64,000 nt of DNA from Pseudomonas fluorescens (GCF_000968015.1 NZ_LACH01000047.1:58328-122327), one strand, 5' to 3'; shown: positions 36,360 through 45,033, counted from the first letter of the stretch. The notes: generated by a model from the sequence alone, not told the origin. Numbers and translations: made by a program.

Positions 36360-36695
36360 ATGAAATACAATAAAACTATCAAGCTTGCCGATCTAATCGA
36401 TTTTTTAAAAACACAGAAGAAAACCCTTACCTATTGTGTTTATGGAAAAGGATCATCGGACAAAGCGACTCTGGAAACCGACTGCGTGATTGATGAATAC
36501 TCGGAGATCACCGATGACGATGAAGAGATTTTCCCAGAGAACATTACTCAAAATAATCTCGAATTTTGGTTTACCGATGAGCTTTTGGAAGATGTTACAT
36601 TCAACGTACTGAAGCAAAAAAAATCTGCTACAAATGAGGAAATACTAAAAGCCATAAAACATTATAATGAGCGCGACAGCTTTATGGACCTATAA
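36360..36695 (+). CDS. Small acidic protein, distant paralogue of the preceding gene
   Basis: A 111-residue acidic protein: IKLADLIDFLKTQKKTLTYCVYGKG, an acidic middle (EITDDDEEIFPENI), then LEDVTFNVLKQKK and a C-terminal AIKHYNERDSFMDL. Its end (AI.HY...DSF.L) and beginning (IKLADL) parallel the 35928 gene, suggesting one family with strong divergence, possibly DUF7716. Placed in the array before a clean palindrome. No immediate toxin partner. Confidence 0.62.
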   Translation: MKYNKTIKLADLIDFLKTQKKTLTYCVYGKGSSDKATLETDCVIDEYSEITDDDEEIFPENITQNNLEFWFTDELLEDVTFNVLKQKKSATNEEILKAIKHYNERDSFMDL

Positions 36696-36706
36696 AAAAA
36701 TTGAAC

Positions 36707-36760
36707 AAAAGGGGACAGATTTATTTCCACGCAGTCACGAAAATAAATCTGTCCCCTTTT
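36707..36760 (+). repeat. Palindromic cassette repeat, copy 6
   Basis: GGGGACAGATTTATTT, loop CCACGCAGTCACG, and the full right arm AAAATAAATCTGTCCCC. It differs from copy 2 by one base in the loop and one T in the arm. Confidence 0.87.
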
Positions 36761-36788
36761 GTTGTTGGTTCCTGAGGATTTTTGAGCC

Positions 36789-37139
36789 ATGACCAAGATT
36801 AGTATTGCTTCTGCACCCCCTTCTGATGACCTCAAAGCTGCAAAATTTCTACACCAACGATTTAAGATGTCACTGGTGGGCTCACAAAAAAAACTTGCCA
36901 TGGGTGATAGAGGCTTTTTTTACACATGTAATCTTTACGGAAATGACCATGTTCAGCGCGAAAAAGACATTCGCGACATAATTACCTTCTTCAGTCAAAA
37001 GAAACTTCCACTGCTGCTCCTGAAAATCGAAGATGAACAGGAATGGGGGGATTTAGATACAGACAACCTTAGTCAATATTCAATATCTGAAGAGGAACTG
37101 CTAAACGCTCTGGATTCATCTAAAGGACTTTACGAGTAG
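36789..37139 (+). CDS. Putative orphan immunity protein (unrecognised family)
   Basis: A 116-residue protein, MTKISIASAPPSDDLKAAKFL, followed by a basic patch with GSQKKLAMGDRGFFYTCNLYG and an acidic C-terminal half ending SKGLYE. A central hydrophobic LPLLLLKIEDE strand is too short for a membrane span. Not recognised. Low GC and position between repeat copies 6 and 7 place it in the cassette array. Confidence 0.58.
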   Translation: MTKISIASAPPSDDLKAAKFLHQRFKMSLVGSQKKLAMGDRGFFYTCNLYGNDHVQREKDIRDIITFFSQKKLPLLLLKIEDEQEWGDLDTDNLSQYSISEEELLNALDSSKGLYE

Positions 37140-37196
37140 CCGAGCCCTTTCTTCACACTTGAATACCTGACCGGCCTTCGACGAAAAGAGTAAAGG

Positions 37197-37223
37197 AAAA
37201 GGGGGCGGATTTATTTTCTATGC
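37197..37223 (+). repeat. Left half of a palindromic cassette repeat, copy 7
   Basis: AAAAGGGGGCGGATTTATTTTC (its left arm) is followed by a diverged CTATGCTGG loop, but the right arm is missing. It is a truncated copy within the 160-nt gap between two array genes. Confidence 0.65.
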
Positions 37224-37299
37224 TGGCACCTGTAGACAGAAAGCTATTTGACAAAGAGGTTCCTCAATGTTGTAGGGGGCGCGCAGCCGAGGTAAACAA

Positions 37300-37734
37300 A
37301 TGATACCCAAAGACTTAGTTAGCCTGATAGAAAAGCAGCCAGGCAACATACATAGAACCGACAAGGACCTGGCTATAAGCGCTCTTGAAACACTTGGGGT
37401 CGCTCCAGACAGCGAGTTCGGTAGTATTTATATAAATTACCTACCTGCTAATTTTCAGAGCTCTGTATCTGACGAATACATTTTTGACATATCCGAGCCC
37501 ATAGAGCAGATTCTGATGGGGACTGAGTTCATTCACGACATGTGGGAGCTACCAGAAAATTACATAGGCTTCACCTCCTTGCAAGGTAAAGGAGGTTATT
37601 TACTCGACAAGAATAGCGGTGGCGTTTGGGACTTCGGCTTAGCTCAACGAGAAGACTTCGTATCTGGCCTAACTCCTCCAAAGTGGAGTGGTTTTTTTGA
37701 GTTTGTCAGGTGGTATCTTTCGACAACAAAATAA
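37300..37734 (+). CDS. SUKH-like orphan immunity protein
   Basis: A 144-residue protein: MIPKDLVSLIEKQPGNIHRTDKD, a LGVAPDSEFGSIYINYLP segment (about 30-47; the 'L.P.EF..F/Y..Y' element of SMI1/KNR4-type domains), PENYIGFTSLQGKGGYLLDKNSG (about 85-107; the Smi1-like glycine turn), and a C-terminal FFEFVRWYL. The block order fits the SUKH fold, more distantly than the 34632 gene. Followed by repeat copy 8. Confidence 0.68.
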   Translation: MIPKDLVSLIEKQPGNIHRTDKDLAISALETLGVAPDSEFGSIYINYLPANFQSSVSDEYIFDISEPIEQILMGTEFIHDMWELPENYIGFTSLQGKGGYLLDKNSGGVWDFGLAQREDFVSGLTPPKWSGFFEFVRWYLSTTK

Positions 37735-37745
37735 AAAACGGGACT

Positions 37746-37804
37746 AAAAAAATGGAACAGATTTATTTTCCACGCAATCACGAAAATAAATCTGTCCCCT
37801 TTTG
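37746..37804 (+). repeat. Palindromic cassette repeat, copy 8
   Basis: AAAAAAATGGAACAGATTTA on the left, loop CCACGCAATCACG and a perfect right arm ending TCTGTCCCCTTTT. The TTCGCTGCGCCGATGCTCTG flank downstream equals that of copy 1, so this repeat was copied together with the Imm22-like gene behind it. Confidence 0.85.
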
Positions 37805-37856
37805 TTCGCTGCGCCGATGCTCTGCCTTCAGGACTAAAAAATTGAGGAAGCAAAAA

Positions 37857-38246
37857 ATGGGCTCGAAAAAAATCGTTTCTATTTGGACGGCGAACACCGA
37901 TTGGGAACCGTCTACGCTTCGAGATGTGATGAGCCCAGAGTATTCTGACGACGGAGACTTTCTTGGCTCTGAGTTCAGCAAGGCTTTCTCACTTGGTTTT
38001 GTTGACGATGACACTGTCGAAGCAGATAAAATCGAGCCAACAAACTCTCTAATTGATGCAATTGACGGGTGTTCATACGACCTTGACATCGCGTCTGACA
38101 TGAAAAATAAAAACACCCCTCTGACCGAAGCGCCTATAGACACCATAGTTGCAATCTACGACTGCTCCTTCTCGGACACCCCCAAAAACACTAAAATCAG
38201 AAATAATCTCTTTACATACCAAGGAAGCTTTGAATATCAAGACTAA
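37857..38246 (+). CDS. Imm22-like immunity protein (intact copy)
   Basis: A 129-residue acidic protein. The pattern VSIWTANTDW, then YSDDGDFLGSEFSKAF (about 29-44), FVDDDTVEADKI, IDGCSYDLDIASD and IVAIYDCSF (about 100-108) agrees with the Imm22/DUF4284 immunity family. It is the intact twin of the frameshifted copy at 33478. They differ by a handful of substitutions, mostly near the C terminus. ATG 37857 has GAGGAAGC upstream. Last gene of the array. Confidence 0.78.
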   Translation: MGSKKIVSIWTANTDWEPSTLRDVMSPEYSDDGDFLGSEFSKAFSLGFVDDDTVEADKIEPTNSLIDAIDGCSYDLDIASDMKNKNTPLTEAPIDTIVAIYDCSFSDTPKNTKIRNNLFTYQGSFEYQD

Positions 38247-38491
38247 ACTCTCAGAGAATAGAGAATAAGGGAAAGATATACTACTGCACTTTAAAATGAA
38301 TCTGTCCCTGAGAAATCCCATCAATGTTAAACCGGAGACTTCGACTCGCATACCGGGAAACCGATGAAAGTGAAGATTGATAAGAGCCTCGAACGCCTGG
38401 ATCGTTTGAGCCATGTCGAATACTTATGATCTGCGCAGATCTCAAGCCGATGCCTCTATGACGATGGCGCGCTTTTGCACGACTTTGCGTT

Positions 38492-38526
38492 AAAAAACGA
38501 GCGATCTATCGATCAACCGTTTTTTT
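38492..38526. terminator. Probable terminator closing the immunity array
   Basis: AAAAAACG-x-CGATC and CGATC-x-CGTTTTTT form a stem with three internal mismatches around a 3-4 nt loop, flanked by A6 and T7. It lies just after the stop of the convergent VanW gene. The preceding 38247-38491 stretch holds only a degenerate palindrome remnant (38270-38310) and two tiny ORFs without ribosome binding sites. Confidence 0.55.
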
Positions 38527-38533
38527 ATACCCT

Positions 38534-39346
38534 TCAACTCAGCAACCCTTCCTCAACCTCATACTTAACCACCACCCGATTCTTATAAAGCCGCTCACTC
38601 TTCAACACCTCACTCTCCTGCCCCTTGCTCCTGATCTCCCGCCATATCTCGTTCTCGCGAAAAACCCGCCCACCGTCTCGCACAAACCGATGCCCAAGTT
38701 GATAAACGTGATATCGAAACTCTCTCACCTGATCGCACAACAACTCCCCTTCCAACTGTTGCTCCGCGACATTGAGCTTCAACTGAAAATGGCGTTCGGT
38801 CGGGTTATGCAATACCAGGTCAATGTAGTTGTAGAAGATCGCAGCCCCGGACCCGAATGGCAGGACCCGCCCGTCGTCAGGAAAGGGATCGAAGCTGTGG
38901 TTCGACCGCTCAACCACGACCAGCGGCGAGTGGATCGCCATCCAGTGAATCAGGTTGCTCAGTTGGCAGATCCCGCCGCCGATGCCGCTGCGTGCTTCAC
39001 CAAATGACAGCTCCATGCCTTCGACATAACCGCGTTTGCGGGTGGGTCGACCCACGAGGCGGCAGAATGAAAAATATTCGCCAGGACCGATGATGACGCC
39101 GTCCATCGAAGCGACGGCCAGTTTCAGGTTGATGACTTTGTTGTGTTGCAGGGCAAGATCGGAGTTGCCGAGTTTGCGGATCAGTTTGGAGGTGTGCTTG
39201 AGGTAGCGAAATGGCAAGCGGGAAACGGTGTTCAGCGAAACAGCGTATTGCTTGCGGGAGAAGCGCCAGGCCAATTGCCGGAACAGTCTTTTTTGCCACA
39301 CGCGGAGCCAGTAGAGCGCCGGGTGGTAGAGAGAGAGTGGTTTCAT
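38534..39346 (-). CDS. VanW family protein
   Basis: A 270-residue VanW (PF04294) protein. Typical stretches are LASMDGVIIGPGEYFSFCRLVGRPT-like (about 79-103), YVEGMELSFGEARSGIGGGICQLSNLIHW (about 108-136) and HNPTERHFQLKLNV (about 187-200). VanW is found in many bacteria and its biochemical role is unknown. The ATG at 39346 begins MKPLSLYHP; an in-frame ORF extends to 39601 without conserved sequence. GC content is back to the chromosomal norm, so the island ends before it. Confidence 0.88.
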   Translation of the reverse strand: MKPLSLYHPALYWLRVWQKRLFRQLAWRFSRKQYAVSLNTVSRLPFRYLKHTSKLIRKLGNSDLALQHNKVINLKLAVASMDGVIIGPGEYFSFCRLVGRPTRKRGYVEGMELSFGEARSGIGGGICQLSNLIHWMAIHSPLVVVERSNHSFDPFPDDGRVLPFGSGAAIFYNYIDLVLHNPTERHFQLKLNVAEQQLEGELLCDQVREFRYHVYQLGHRFVRDGGRVFRENEIWREIRSKGQESEVLKSERLYKNRVVVKYEVEEGLLS

Positions 39347-39703
39347 CCGTGTCAGAACGGCGGCTGCCGTTTTCTTCCTTGATCTGCAAAATACCGCGCA
39401 TTTTAACGTATTGCTGCAGGTGTGTATCGCACGCCGAGAAGGTGTTCGCCCAGTGTAATGGCCTGGCAATCCATGCACCGGTAAAGAGCCCTGACACTGG
39501 GCGAACGGGAAGTATTTTAATTGAAGTCTTCGAATATGTCCGCGTACATGAACATGAAATTTATCGAAACAACATTTGATTAAATGTCGGCCCAAATACA
39601 AATTTACAAACCCGCAAACTCACCAGTTAGACCATTAAAACTGATTACTCTTATACAGAAAAGTTGTACAAGAACAATCAACATATAGAGCTAATACTCA
39701 ACT
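39347..39703. other. Gene-free stretch between VanW and an exported protein gene
   Basis: About 350 bases without a supported gene. The part nearest VanW keeps normal composition and would hold its promoter. The 39540-39700 part is AT-rich and lies behind the stop of the 39704 gene. I see no convincing hairpin terminator, repeat or RNA gene here. Confidence 0.5.
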
Positions 39704-40282
39704 TCAGTGCTTGCTGGTCACTGTCAATATGTCGGTATAGGTCACAACGACACTCTGTCCAACTTTCAGGTCTTTCAATTTCGCTTGAACTTCAGGTCTT
39801 ACGACGTCAACGGTCTTGGACTGGCCGGCGGGGTTTTCGAAGGTTACCTGGTTTTTCTTCAGGTCGATTTTGGTGATTTTCAGTTGGACCTGCACCTGAC
39901 GGTAGGCTTCGCCGCCCGGGTTGTCGCTGCCGGGGGCTGCGCGGACTTCGCCAGCGCGTTCGACGGTGCCTGGCAGGCCTTTGTCGACATCGGTGTCGAG
40001 GTAGGCGGCGACAGCGCTAGTCACCTTGACATCGACTTGGTCGCCGACTTTCAAGTTGCCGAGGTTTTTGGCCTTGTCGGTCAATTGCACATGGACCTGA
40101 CGACCTTCCGGCCCCTCCAGGACGACCTGATGGTTGGCAGCATCGACCGAGACAACTTTGGTGGTGACCTGATCCGCCTCCACAACGGCAGACAGCGGGA
40201 TGTCCGCAGCCATGGCGCTAAGGCTGGCGGCAGACAGCAGCGTTGCGAGGGTGATGGCTTTGGTCAGTGTGTGAAGTTTCAT
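39704..40282 (-). CDS. Exported protein of unknown function with a beta-rich domain
   Basis: A 192-residue protein with a clear signal peptide (1-25, ending SAMA-AD). The mature part has two similar beta-rich halves: VTTKVVSVDAANHQVVLEGPEG with LGNLKVGDQVDVKVT, then ITKIDLKKNQVTFENPAG with LKDLKVGQSVVVTYTD. So it is probably an internal duplication of a small barrel module. Such proteins are common in Pseudomonas and uncharacterised. ATG 40282 with AGGGAA upstream; the extension to 40360 is not supported. Confidence 0.8.
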   Translation of the reverse strand: MKLHTLTKAITLATLLSAASLSAMAADIPLSAVVEADQVTTKVVSVDAANHQVVLEGPEGRQVHVQLTDKAKNLGNLKVGDQVDVKVTSAVAAYLDTDVDKGLPGTVERAGEVRAAPGSDNPGGEAYRQVQVQLKITKIDLKKNQVTFENPAGQSKTVDVVRPEVQAKLKDLKVGQSVVVTYTDILTVTSKH

Positions 40283-40402
40283 AAGCGGTACATTCCCTGT
40301 GAATTGGAGGCAGCAACGAGCGCTGAACCACCGTTCGGCGCCCTCTGCGCAAATGAGCATAGACGCTGATCAGGGAGTGTTCGAAGTTTCTTGGAGCGCT
40401 CC

Positions 40403-40645
40403 TCAAGCCTCGGGATCGTCGACTTCTTGGGCGACGTTCACGGCAGGCGAGTCTTTATGGGATTGATCGGCCTGGGCCTTCAAGGCTTGCCACTGTTCCA
40501 GGTCAATGGCGCCCTGCCCCAGCAAGTCGTCGGCCACCCGCAGCAGTTCGGCGTAATGGGCGTCGGGGGATTGTTGCCAGTAGGCCTTGTCTTCGAACAG
40601 GCGCTGCCAGGCATCGAGGTCGGGGGGTTTTAGGTCTTCGCTCAT
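40403..40645 (-). CDS. Small conserved Pseudomonas protein
   Basis: An 80-residue soluble protein (MSEDLKPPDLDAWQRLFEDK to EVDDPEA) with helical, acidic composition. The ATG at 40645 follows a strong AGGAG site, which sets the start against an in-frame ORF reaching 40831. Function not recognised. Confidence 0.72.
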   Translation of the reverse strand: MSEDLKPPDLDAWQRLFEDKAYWQQSPDAHYAELLRVADDLLGQGAIDLEQWQALKAQADQSHKDSPAVNVAQEVDDPEA

Positions 40646-40726
40646 GAGTGAGCTCCTGCTGGGCGTTCTAACGGTAGAGGCTTGCGCACCGTTTGGAGTT
40701 CCGGGGGATTTGGTGAGAAGCAGGGT

Positions 40727-40765
40727 CAAAGGATCGCAGCCTCGTTTCACTCGACAGCTGCTACA
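40727..40765. repeat. Single REP class 2 unit
   Basis: A lone copy of the arm seen at 3957-3994 (GGATCGCAGCCTCGTTTCAC and onward), with two differences and no facing partner. It lies between the stop of the lipoprotein gene and the start of the 80-residue protein gene. Confidence 0.75.
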
Positions 40766-40770
40766 GGGGG

Positions 40771-41826
40771 TTAGTAGCCGGTCATTTCGAGGTAGCCCGT
40801 CCCGCCGCTGAATTGCACGGGACCTTCCCAATACGGTATGCGCAAATCCATCCAGGCATTGGGATTAAGGGCGCTGATCGTGATGTCGAGGTGTTTGTCG
40901 GGGATTTTGATCGACCAGCGCACCGGCATCAAACGTCCGGCGACTTTGGCGGTGTCTTGCGGTGTGAGGCTGATGTCGGTGGCGTGCAGCAACTGCGTCT
41001 GGCCTTGAGCGTCGATCCAGGTGCCGGTGAGGTAAGGCGCGCCGTCCTTCTGCCGCATGCGGTAGAGCATCACCTGTTCGCCGCTGTCGAGGTGCAGGGA
41101 AAACCAGTCCCAGCCGGTCTGGTTGGCGGTCAGGGGTTGGCTGCTCCATTCGCGGTCGAGCCAGGCCGGACCATTGACTTGATACGTTTTGCCGTCGATA
41201 TCCAGTGTGCCGCTGGCCTGAAAAAACGGCTGACTGTAGTAGTACGACGCCTGCCCCTGTTCGGATTTCTGGCTGAAGCCTTTGTCGCCCTGAAGCACCA
41301 AAGGACGTGTGGAGGTCAGCCGCAGTTGATAGCCAAAATCCTTGTCCCGGGCGCTGAGTTGAAGCTGCGCCATAGGCTCGGAACCCTGACTGCTGAAACG
41401 CCAATCATCGATCCACGCGTTGAACGGTTCGAGACTCACGCCAGCCTGACCAACGCCACCACGGGCGTAACGCTCGGCGGCGTGATGCACCGTCGCCGAT
41501 GTCACGGCCGCGTGGCCAAGCCAGATGATTTGATTACCCCAGCCGGCCACTTCGGGCGTCGCTTTCAAGGCGCTGCGAAACAGCGTCCACTGCGCGCCGA
41601 ACTCGCGTCCCTGATCGTCCTTGAGGTTGGCGGTGACGTACCACCATTCAATGCGAAAACCGTCATGAGGACCGTGATCCGCCGGAAAGCTGAACACCCG
41701 ACCGGGCACCACCGGGGTGAACGCGGCGGCCTGATGACCCAGCCCGGCGAAGCCTTTCTCAACAGGCGCCGAGTTATCGCACCCGCTCAATAACGCCAAT
41801 AGCAACACACCGACCTTAATCTTCAT
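40771..41826 (-). CDS. AttH/CrtC-like lipoprotein (lipocalin-like domain)
   Basis: A 351-residue predicted lipoprotein. The lipobox LLSGC places the lipidated cysteine at about 16. The rest is a two-domain lipocalin-like fold of the AttH/carotenoid 1,2-hydratase family, with FSFPADHGPHDGFRIEWWYVTANLKDDQGREFGAQWTLFRS-type opening (about 45-85) and GPAWLDREWSSQPL near 220. The ATG at 41826 overlaps the end of the permease gene by 11 bases. The gene order ATPase-permease-lipoprotein is the Att-type transporter arrangement. Its cargo is unknown. Confidence 0.85.
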   Translation of the reverse strand: MKIKVGVLLLALLSGCDNSAPVEKGFAGLGHQAAAFTPVVPGRVFSFPADHGPHDGFRIEWWYVTANLKDDQGREFGAQWTLFRSALKATPEVAGWGNQIIWLGHAAVTSATVHHAAERYARGGVGQAGVSLEPFNAWIDDWRFSSQGSEPMAQLQLSARDKDFGYQLRLTSTRPLVLQGDKGFSQKSEQGQASYYYSQPFFQASGTLDIDGKTYQVNGPAWLDREWSSQPLTANQTGWDWFSLHLDSGEQVMLYRMRQKDGAPYLTGTWIDAQGQTQLLHATDISLTPQDTAKVAGRLMPVRWSIKIPDKHLDITISALNPNAWMDLRIPYWEGPVQFSGGTGYLEMTGY

Positions 41827-44287
41827 GAGCAAACGTCCTCAGCAGATCCGCCGGTTGCGTGCGGTACAGCGAGTACAGCGGCCACGCCGACGCCAGTAAA
41901 GTCGCCAACAGCGCCAGCCCCATCAACTGCAACAGCTGCAGCGGAAACACCCGCAGCGGCAAGCGCCAACCGAAGGCCTGGACGTTGATCACCGTGTCCA
42001 GGCACCACGCCAACGCGATCCCCAATGGCAACGCCAGCACCAGGGTCAGCACCGCCAGCAACCAGGTCTGCCCGAGATTGAGCAGCATCAGTTGCCGGCG
42101 AGTCACGCCGAGCGCCCACAGGGGGGCGAGTTGCCCCAGGCGGCTCTGACTTTGCGTCAACAGGCTGATGAACAGCGCCACGCCCGCCACACAGAGGGTC
42201 AGGCTGTTGAGCGCGGCGGTCGCGGCAAAGGTGCGTTCGAACACTTGCGTGGACCAGCCCTTGAGCCGGGCCTGGTCGACGATGCGGCTGTCCTCCAGCG
42301 TGAAGCGGGTTTGCAGCGCGGTCAGGAAATCAGGGATCAACGTCGGGTCGATGCGCAGGTTGAAACGGCTGGGTGTCAGCTGCGGCCAGCCGCGCAGCAG
42401 ATGGTTGACGTTGACCAGCATGTGGCCCTTGGGATTGCCGTAGTCGGCGTAGATGCCGACGATCCGTGGCGACCAGGCGCCGTTCGGTGTCGGAATCGTC
42501 AGGTTATCGCCAAGGCGCACCTTCAGCCGACGGCCCAGTTGTTCGCTGAGCATCAGCGCATCGTCCTTGGCCAGTCGGTCCCACGGGTTGTCGCCCAAGG
42601 CTTCCAGCAGCGGCCAATGCTGGCGATACGTCGGGTGATCGATCACGCCGAAGACGTCCGCCGGCCAGCCTTGCAACTGGATCGACACTTGCCAGTTGGG
42701 CAGCACCGCCGTGAGTCCGGGTTGCTGCTTGAGCCAGGTTTGCAGCTCTCTGGCCTGGGCCGGATTTTGCGGATTAACGTAGAGTTCGGCGGTCAGGCGT
42801 TGTTCGAGCCAATCGCTGAAGGTCTGACGAAAACCGGCCGTCATGCTGCCCGCGCCAATGTTCGCCGCCAGTGCCAACAACAGCGCCATCAGCGCCAGGC
42901 TCAGGGCCGGCAGTTGCTGACGGCAGTCGGCGAGAAACCATTGGCCGAGCACCGAGCGACTGCGATGCAGCACCCGATTCAACACCCAGTTGAGCACCAC
43001 CGGCAACGCCAGCGCAGCGCCGATCAACAGTGCCGCCATCAGCACGAAGCCACTGCTCAGGCTGTCGCCAAAGATCAACGCCAGCAGTGCGATCACCGCA
43101 GCAATCGCAGCAACCCAACCTTGGCGCCGCAACCAGCGCGCGTGAGCCTGATGCCAGGCTTGCGGGTCGGCCAGGGCCAGCAAAGGCAGGCGCGCGGCCC
43201 GCAACAAACTGTTGGCCCCCGCCAACAACGCGCCCAACAGACTCAGGCCGACGCCGCTGAGCCACCACCACGGACTGAGGCTCAACTGCCCCGCCACTTC
43301 GGCGCCGTACAACCCGCGCAGACTCGCGGCGACATCCGGCAACAGCACGCTGGCCAGCAGGTAGCCGCTGGCGACGCCGACCAGTCCGCCGATCAACGCC
43401 AGCCCACCCAGTTCAACCGCCAGACAGGCAATCAGCATCCGTGCACTGACACCGCAGGCGCGCAGGGTTCTGAGCAAGCCACGACGTTGCTCCAGCGCCA
43501 GGCCGATCGCGGCGTGGACGATGAACAGGCCGACCACGAATGAAAGAAAACCCAGCGCATCGAGGTTCAGGTGAAAGCTTTCGGTGAGGCGCGACAAATT
43601 GTTCTCTTCGCCGCTGGTTTTGAGCTGCAGTTGCCCCTTGAATTGCTCAGGCAGCGGCGCGGTGAAACCCTTCGGCAGCAGCAGGCGCGACAGCTGATCC
43701 GGCAGGCCCAGAATCTGCTGGGCGAAGCCGATGTCCACCAACAACACACCGGGGGCCATATCAGGTTGGGCATGCAGCGGCGGCAAGGCCTGACCACTCA
43801 AAGGCAGCGGGCGTTCGCCTTCATGCAGACCCAGTGCCTGCAACGTCTGCGGCGAAATCCAGGTACTGCCCGGCGGGCTGAAAAACTCGACAACCTGCTC
43901 AATCGCCAACCCCTGCCCGGCCACTGAGGAACCGGCGGGCAGCGACACCGGCTCGATCCCCATCATCTGCAAACGCTGGTCTTCGTGACCCTTGAGCGTC
44001 ACCCGGCCTTGCAGGACCGGCGACACCGGCCAACCCGCACGACGCAGATCGACAAACACGTGCTGGGAAAAGGTTGCACCACTGGGTGAACTGAGGCTGG
44101 CCTGGGGTTCGCCGCCGATCAACTGACTGGCCCGGGCATAGCTTTCGCGCGCCTGGCTGTTCAGCGCCTGCACGCCGGTCAGCAGACTGGTGGCGAGCCA
44201 GAGCCCGGTCAACACACTGAAAAACTGCACCGGATGCTGCCGCCAATGACTGAGCAGCGCCCGCAGCGTCTCGCGAAAGACCCGCAC
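41816..44287 (-). CDS. FtsX/MacB-type ABC transporter permease
   Basis: An 823-residue inner-membrane protein with the duplicated FtsX layout: one helix and a long periplasmic part (about 15-240), three helices, a central pair of segments, then a second periplasmic part and three final helices. These permeases move or mechanically act on lipoproteins or lipids rather than importing solutes. A GTG at 44287 is chosen: it follows the ATPase stop by one base (TGA-G-GTG), and residues upstream of it belong to the ATPase region. Confidence 0.85.
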   Translation of the reverse strand: MRVFRETLRALLSHWRQHPVQFFSVLTGLWLATSLLTGVQALNSQARESYARASQLIGGEPQASLSSPSGATFSQHVFVDLRRAGWPVSPVLQGRVTLKGHEDQRLQMMGIEPVSLPAGSSVAGQGLAIEQVVEFFSPPGSTWISPQTLQALGLHEGERPLPLSGQALPPLHAQPDMAPGVLLVDIGFAQQILGLPDQLSRLLLPKGFTAPLPEQFKGQLQLKTSGEENNLSRLTESFHLNLDALGFLSFVVGLFIVHAAIGLALEQRRGLLRTLRACGVSARMLIACLAVELGGLALIGGLVGVASGYLLASVLLPDVAASLRGLYGAEVAGQLSLSPWWWLSGVGLSLLGALLAGANSLLRAARLPLLALADPQAWHQAHARWLRRQGWVAAIAAVIALLALIFGDSLSSGFVLMAALLIGAALALPVVLNWVLNRVLHRSRSVLGQWFLADCRQQLPALSLALMALLLALAANIGAGSMTAGFRQTFSDWLEQRLTAELYVNPQNPAQARELQTWLKQQPGLTAVLPNWQVSIQLQGWPADVFGVIDHPTYRQHWPLLEALGDNPWDRLAKDDALMLSEQLGRRLKVRLGDNLTIPTPNGAWSPRIVGIYADYGNPKGHMLVNVNHLLRGWPQLTPSRFNLRIDPTLIPDFLTALQTRFTLEDSRIVDQARLKGWSTQVFERTFAATAALNSLTLCVAGVALFISLLTQSQSRLGQLAPLWALGVTRRQLMLLNLGQTWLLAVLTLVLALPLGIALAWCLDTVINVQAFGWRLPLRVFPLQLLQLMGLALLATLLASAWPLYSLYRTQPADLLRTFAHED

Positions 44288-44288
44288 C

Positions 44289-44957
44289 TCAGCGCTCGTC
44301 CGCGCCAGCCAGACGGCCACCGTGGAGCACCACTTTTTCGGCCAAGCGCGCGGCAACGCGTGGGCTGTGGGTGACCATCAACAAGGTGGTGGGACTGTCG
44401 TCGAGCAACTCCAGCAACAACTTCAAGACCTCATCGCTGGCGGCTTCATCGAGGCTGCCGGTGGGCTCGTCGGCCAGCAGCAGTTTTGGCTGCGACGCCA
44501 GGGCCCGGCCCAGCGCGACCCGTTGCTGCTGGCCGCCGGACAGCTGTTCCGGATAACGCCGCAGCAAATCAGCCAAGCCCAGACGTTGCACCAGATGCGC
44601 CTGCCAGCGCGGATCATGGCGCCCCGCCAGTCGTGCCTGGAACGCCAGGTTGTCCTCCACGCGCAGACTGCCGATCAGGTTGAACTGCTGAAACACCAGG
44701 CCGATTTCGGTCCGCCGCCAGTTCGCCAGTTGCCCTTCGTTCATCTGCTCCAGCCGATGTTCGCCGCTGCGGATGCTGCCGCGATCAACCTTGTCCAGTC
44801 CGGCAATCAGGTGCAGCAAGGTGCTCTTGCCACTGCCCGACTCCCCCATCAACGCCAGGCTGCTGCCGGGTTTCAAGGTGAGGTCGACACCTTGCAGAAC
44901 CGCTAATGGGCCCTGGGGAGTGGCGTAGCTTTTGAAGACGCCTTGGACCGAAAGCAT
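44289..44957 (-). CDS. ABC transporter ATP-binding protein (LolD/MacB type)
   Basis: A 222-residue ATPase. Walker A is GESGSGKS (about 38-45), the signature is LSGGQQQR (about 139-146) and Walker B is LLLADEPTG (about 159-167), followed by the H-loop VTHS. The pattern FQQFNLIGSL is typical of the LolD/MacB exporter branch. It is the first gene of a three-gene operon with the permease and lipoprotein. ATG 44957 is used; an in-frame TTG at 44987 is less likely. Confidence 0.9.
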   Translation of the reverse strand: MLSVQGVFKSYATPQGPLAVLQGVDLTLKPGSSLALMGESGSGKSTLLHLIAGLDKVDRGSIRSGEHRLEQMNEGQLANWRRTEIGLVFQQFNLIGSLRVEDNLAFQARLAGRHDPRWQAHLVQRLGLADLLRRYPEQLSGGQQQRVALGRALASQPKLLLADEPTGSLDEAASDEVLKLLLELLDDSPTTLLMVTHSPRVAARLAEKVVLHGGRLAGADER

Positions 44958-45033
44958 GGGGGAAACCGTTCGATGTGCGTGGAGCAAGGATAGCGGACGG
45001 TAGCGGCACCGCGTTATCGTTCATCGTCGGAAC

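Noticed and set aside
33371..37804. Possible CRISPR array from the regularly recurring palindromes
   Set aside because: The intervals are 0.5-1.5 kb protein-coding genes of varied length, not short spacers; no cas genes are present.
38364..38493. Two tiny ORFs (21 and 26 residues) after the immunity array
   Set aside because: No ribosome binding site, no recognisable family, and overlap of each other in different frames; probably decayed sequence.
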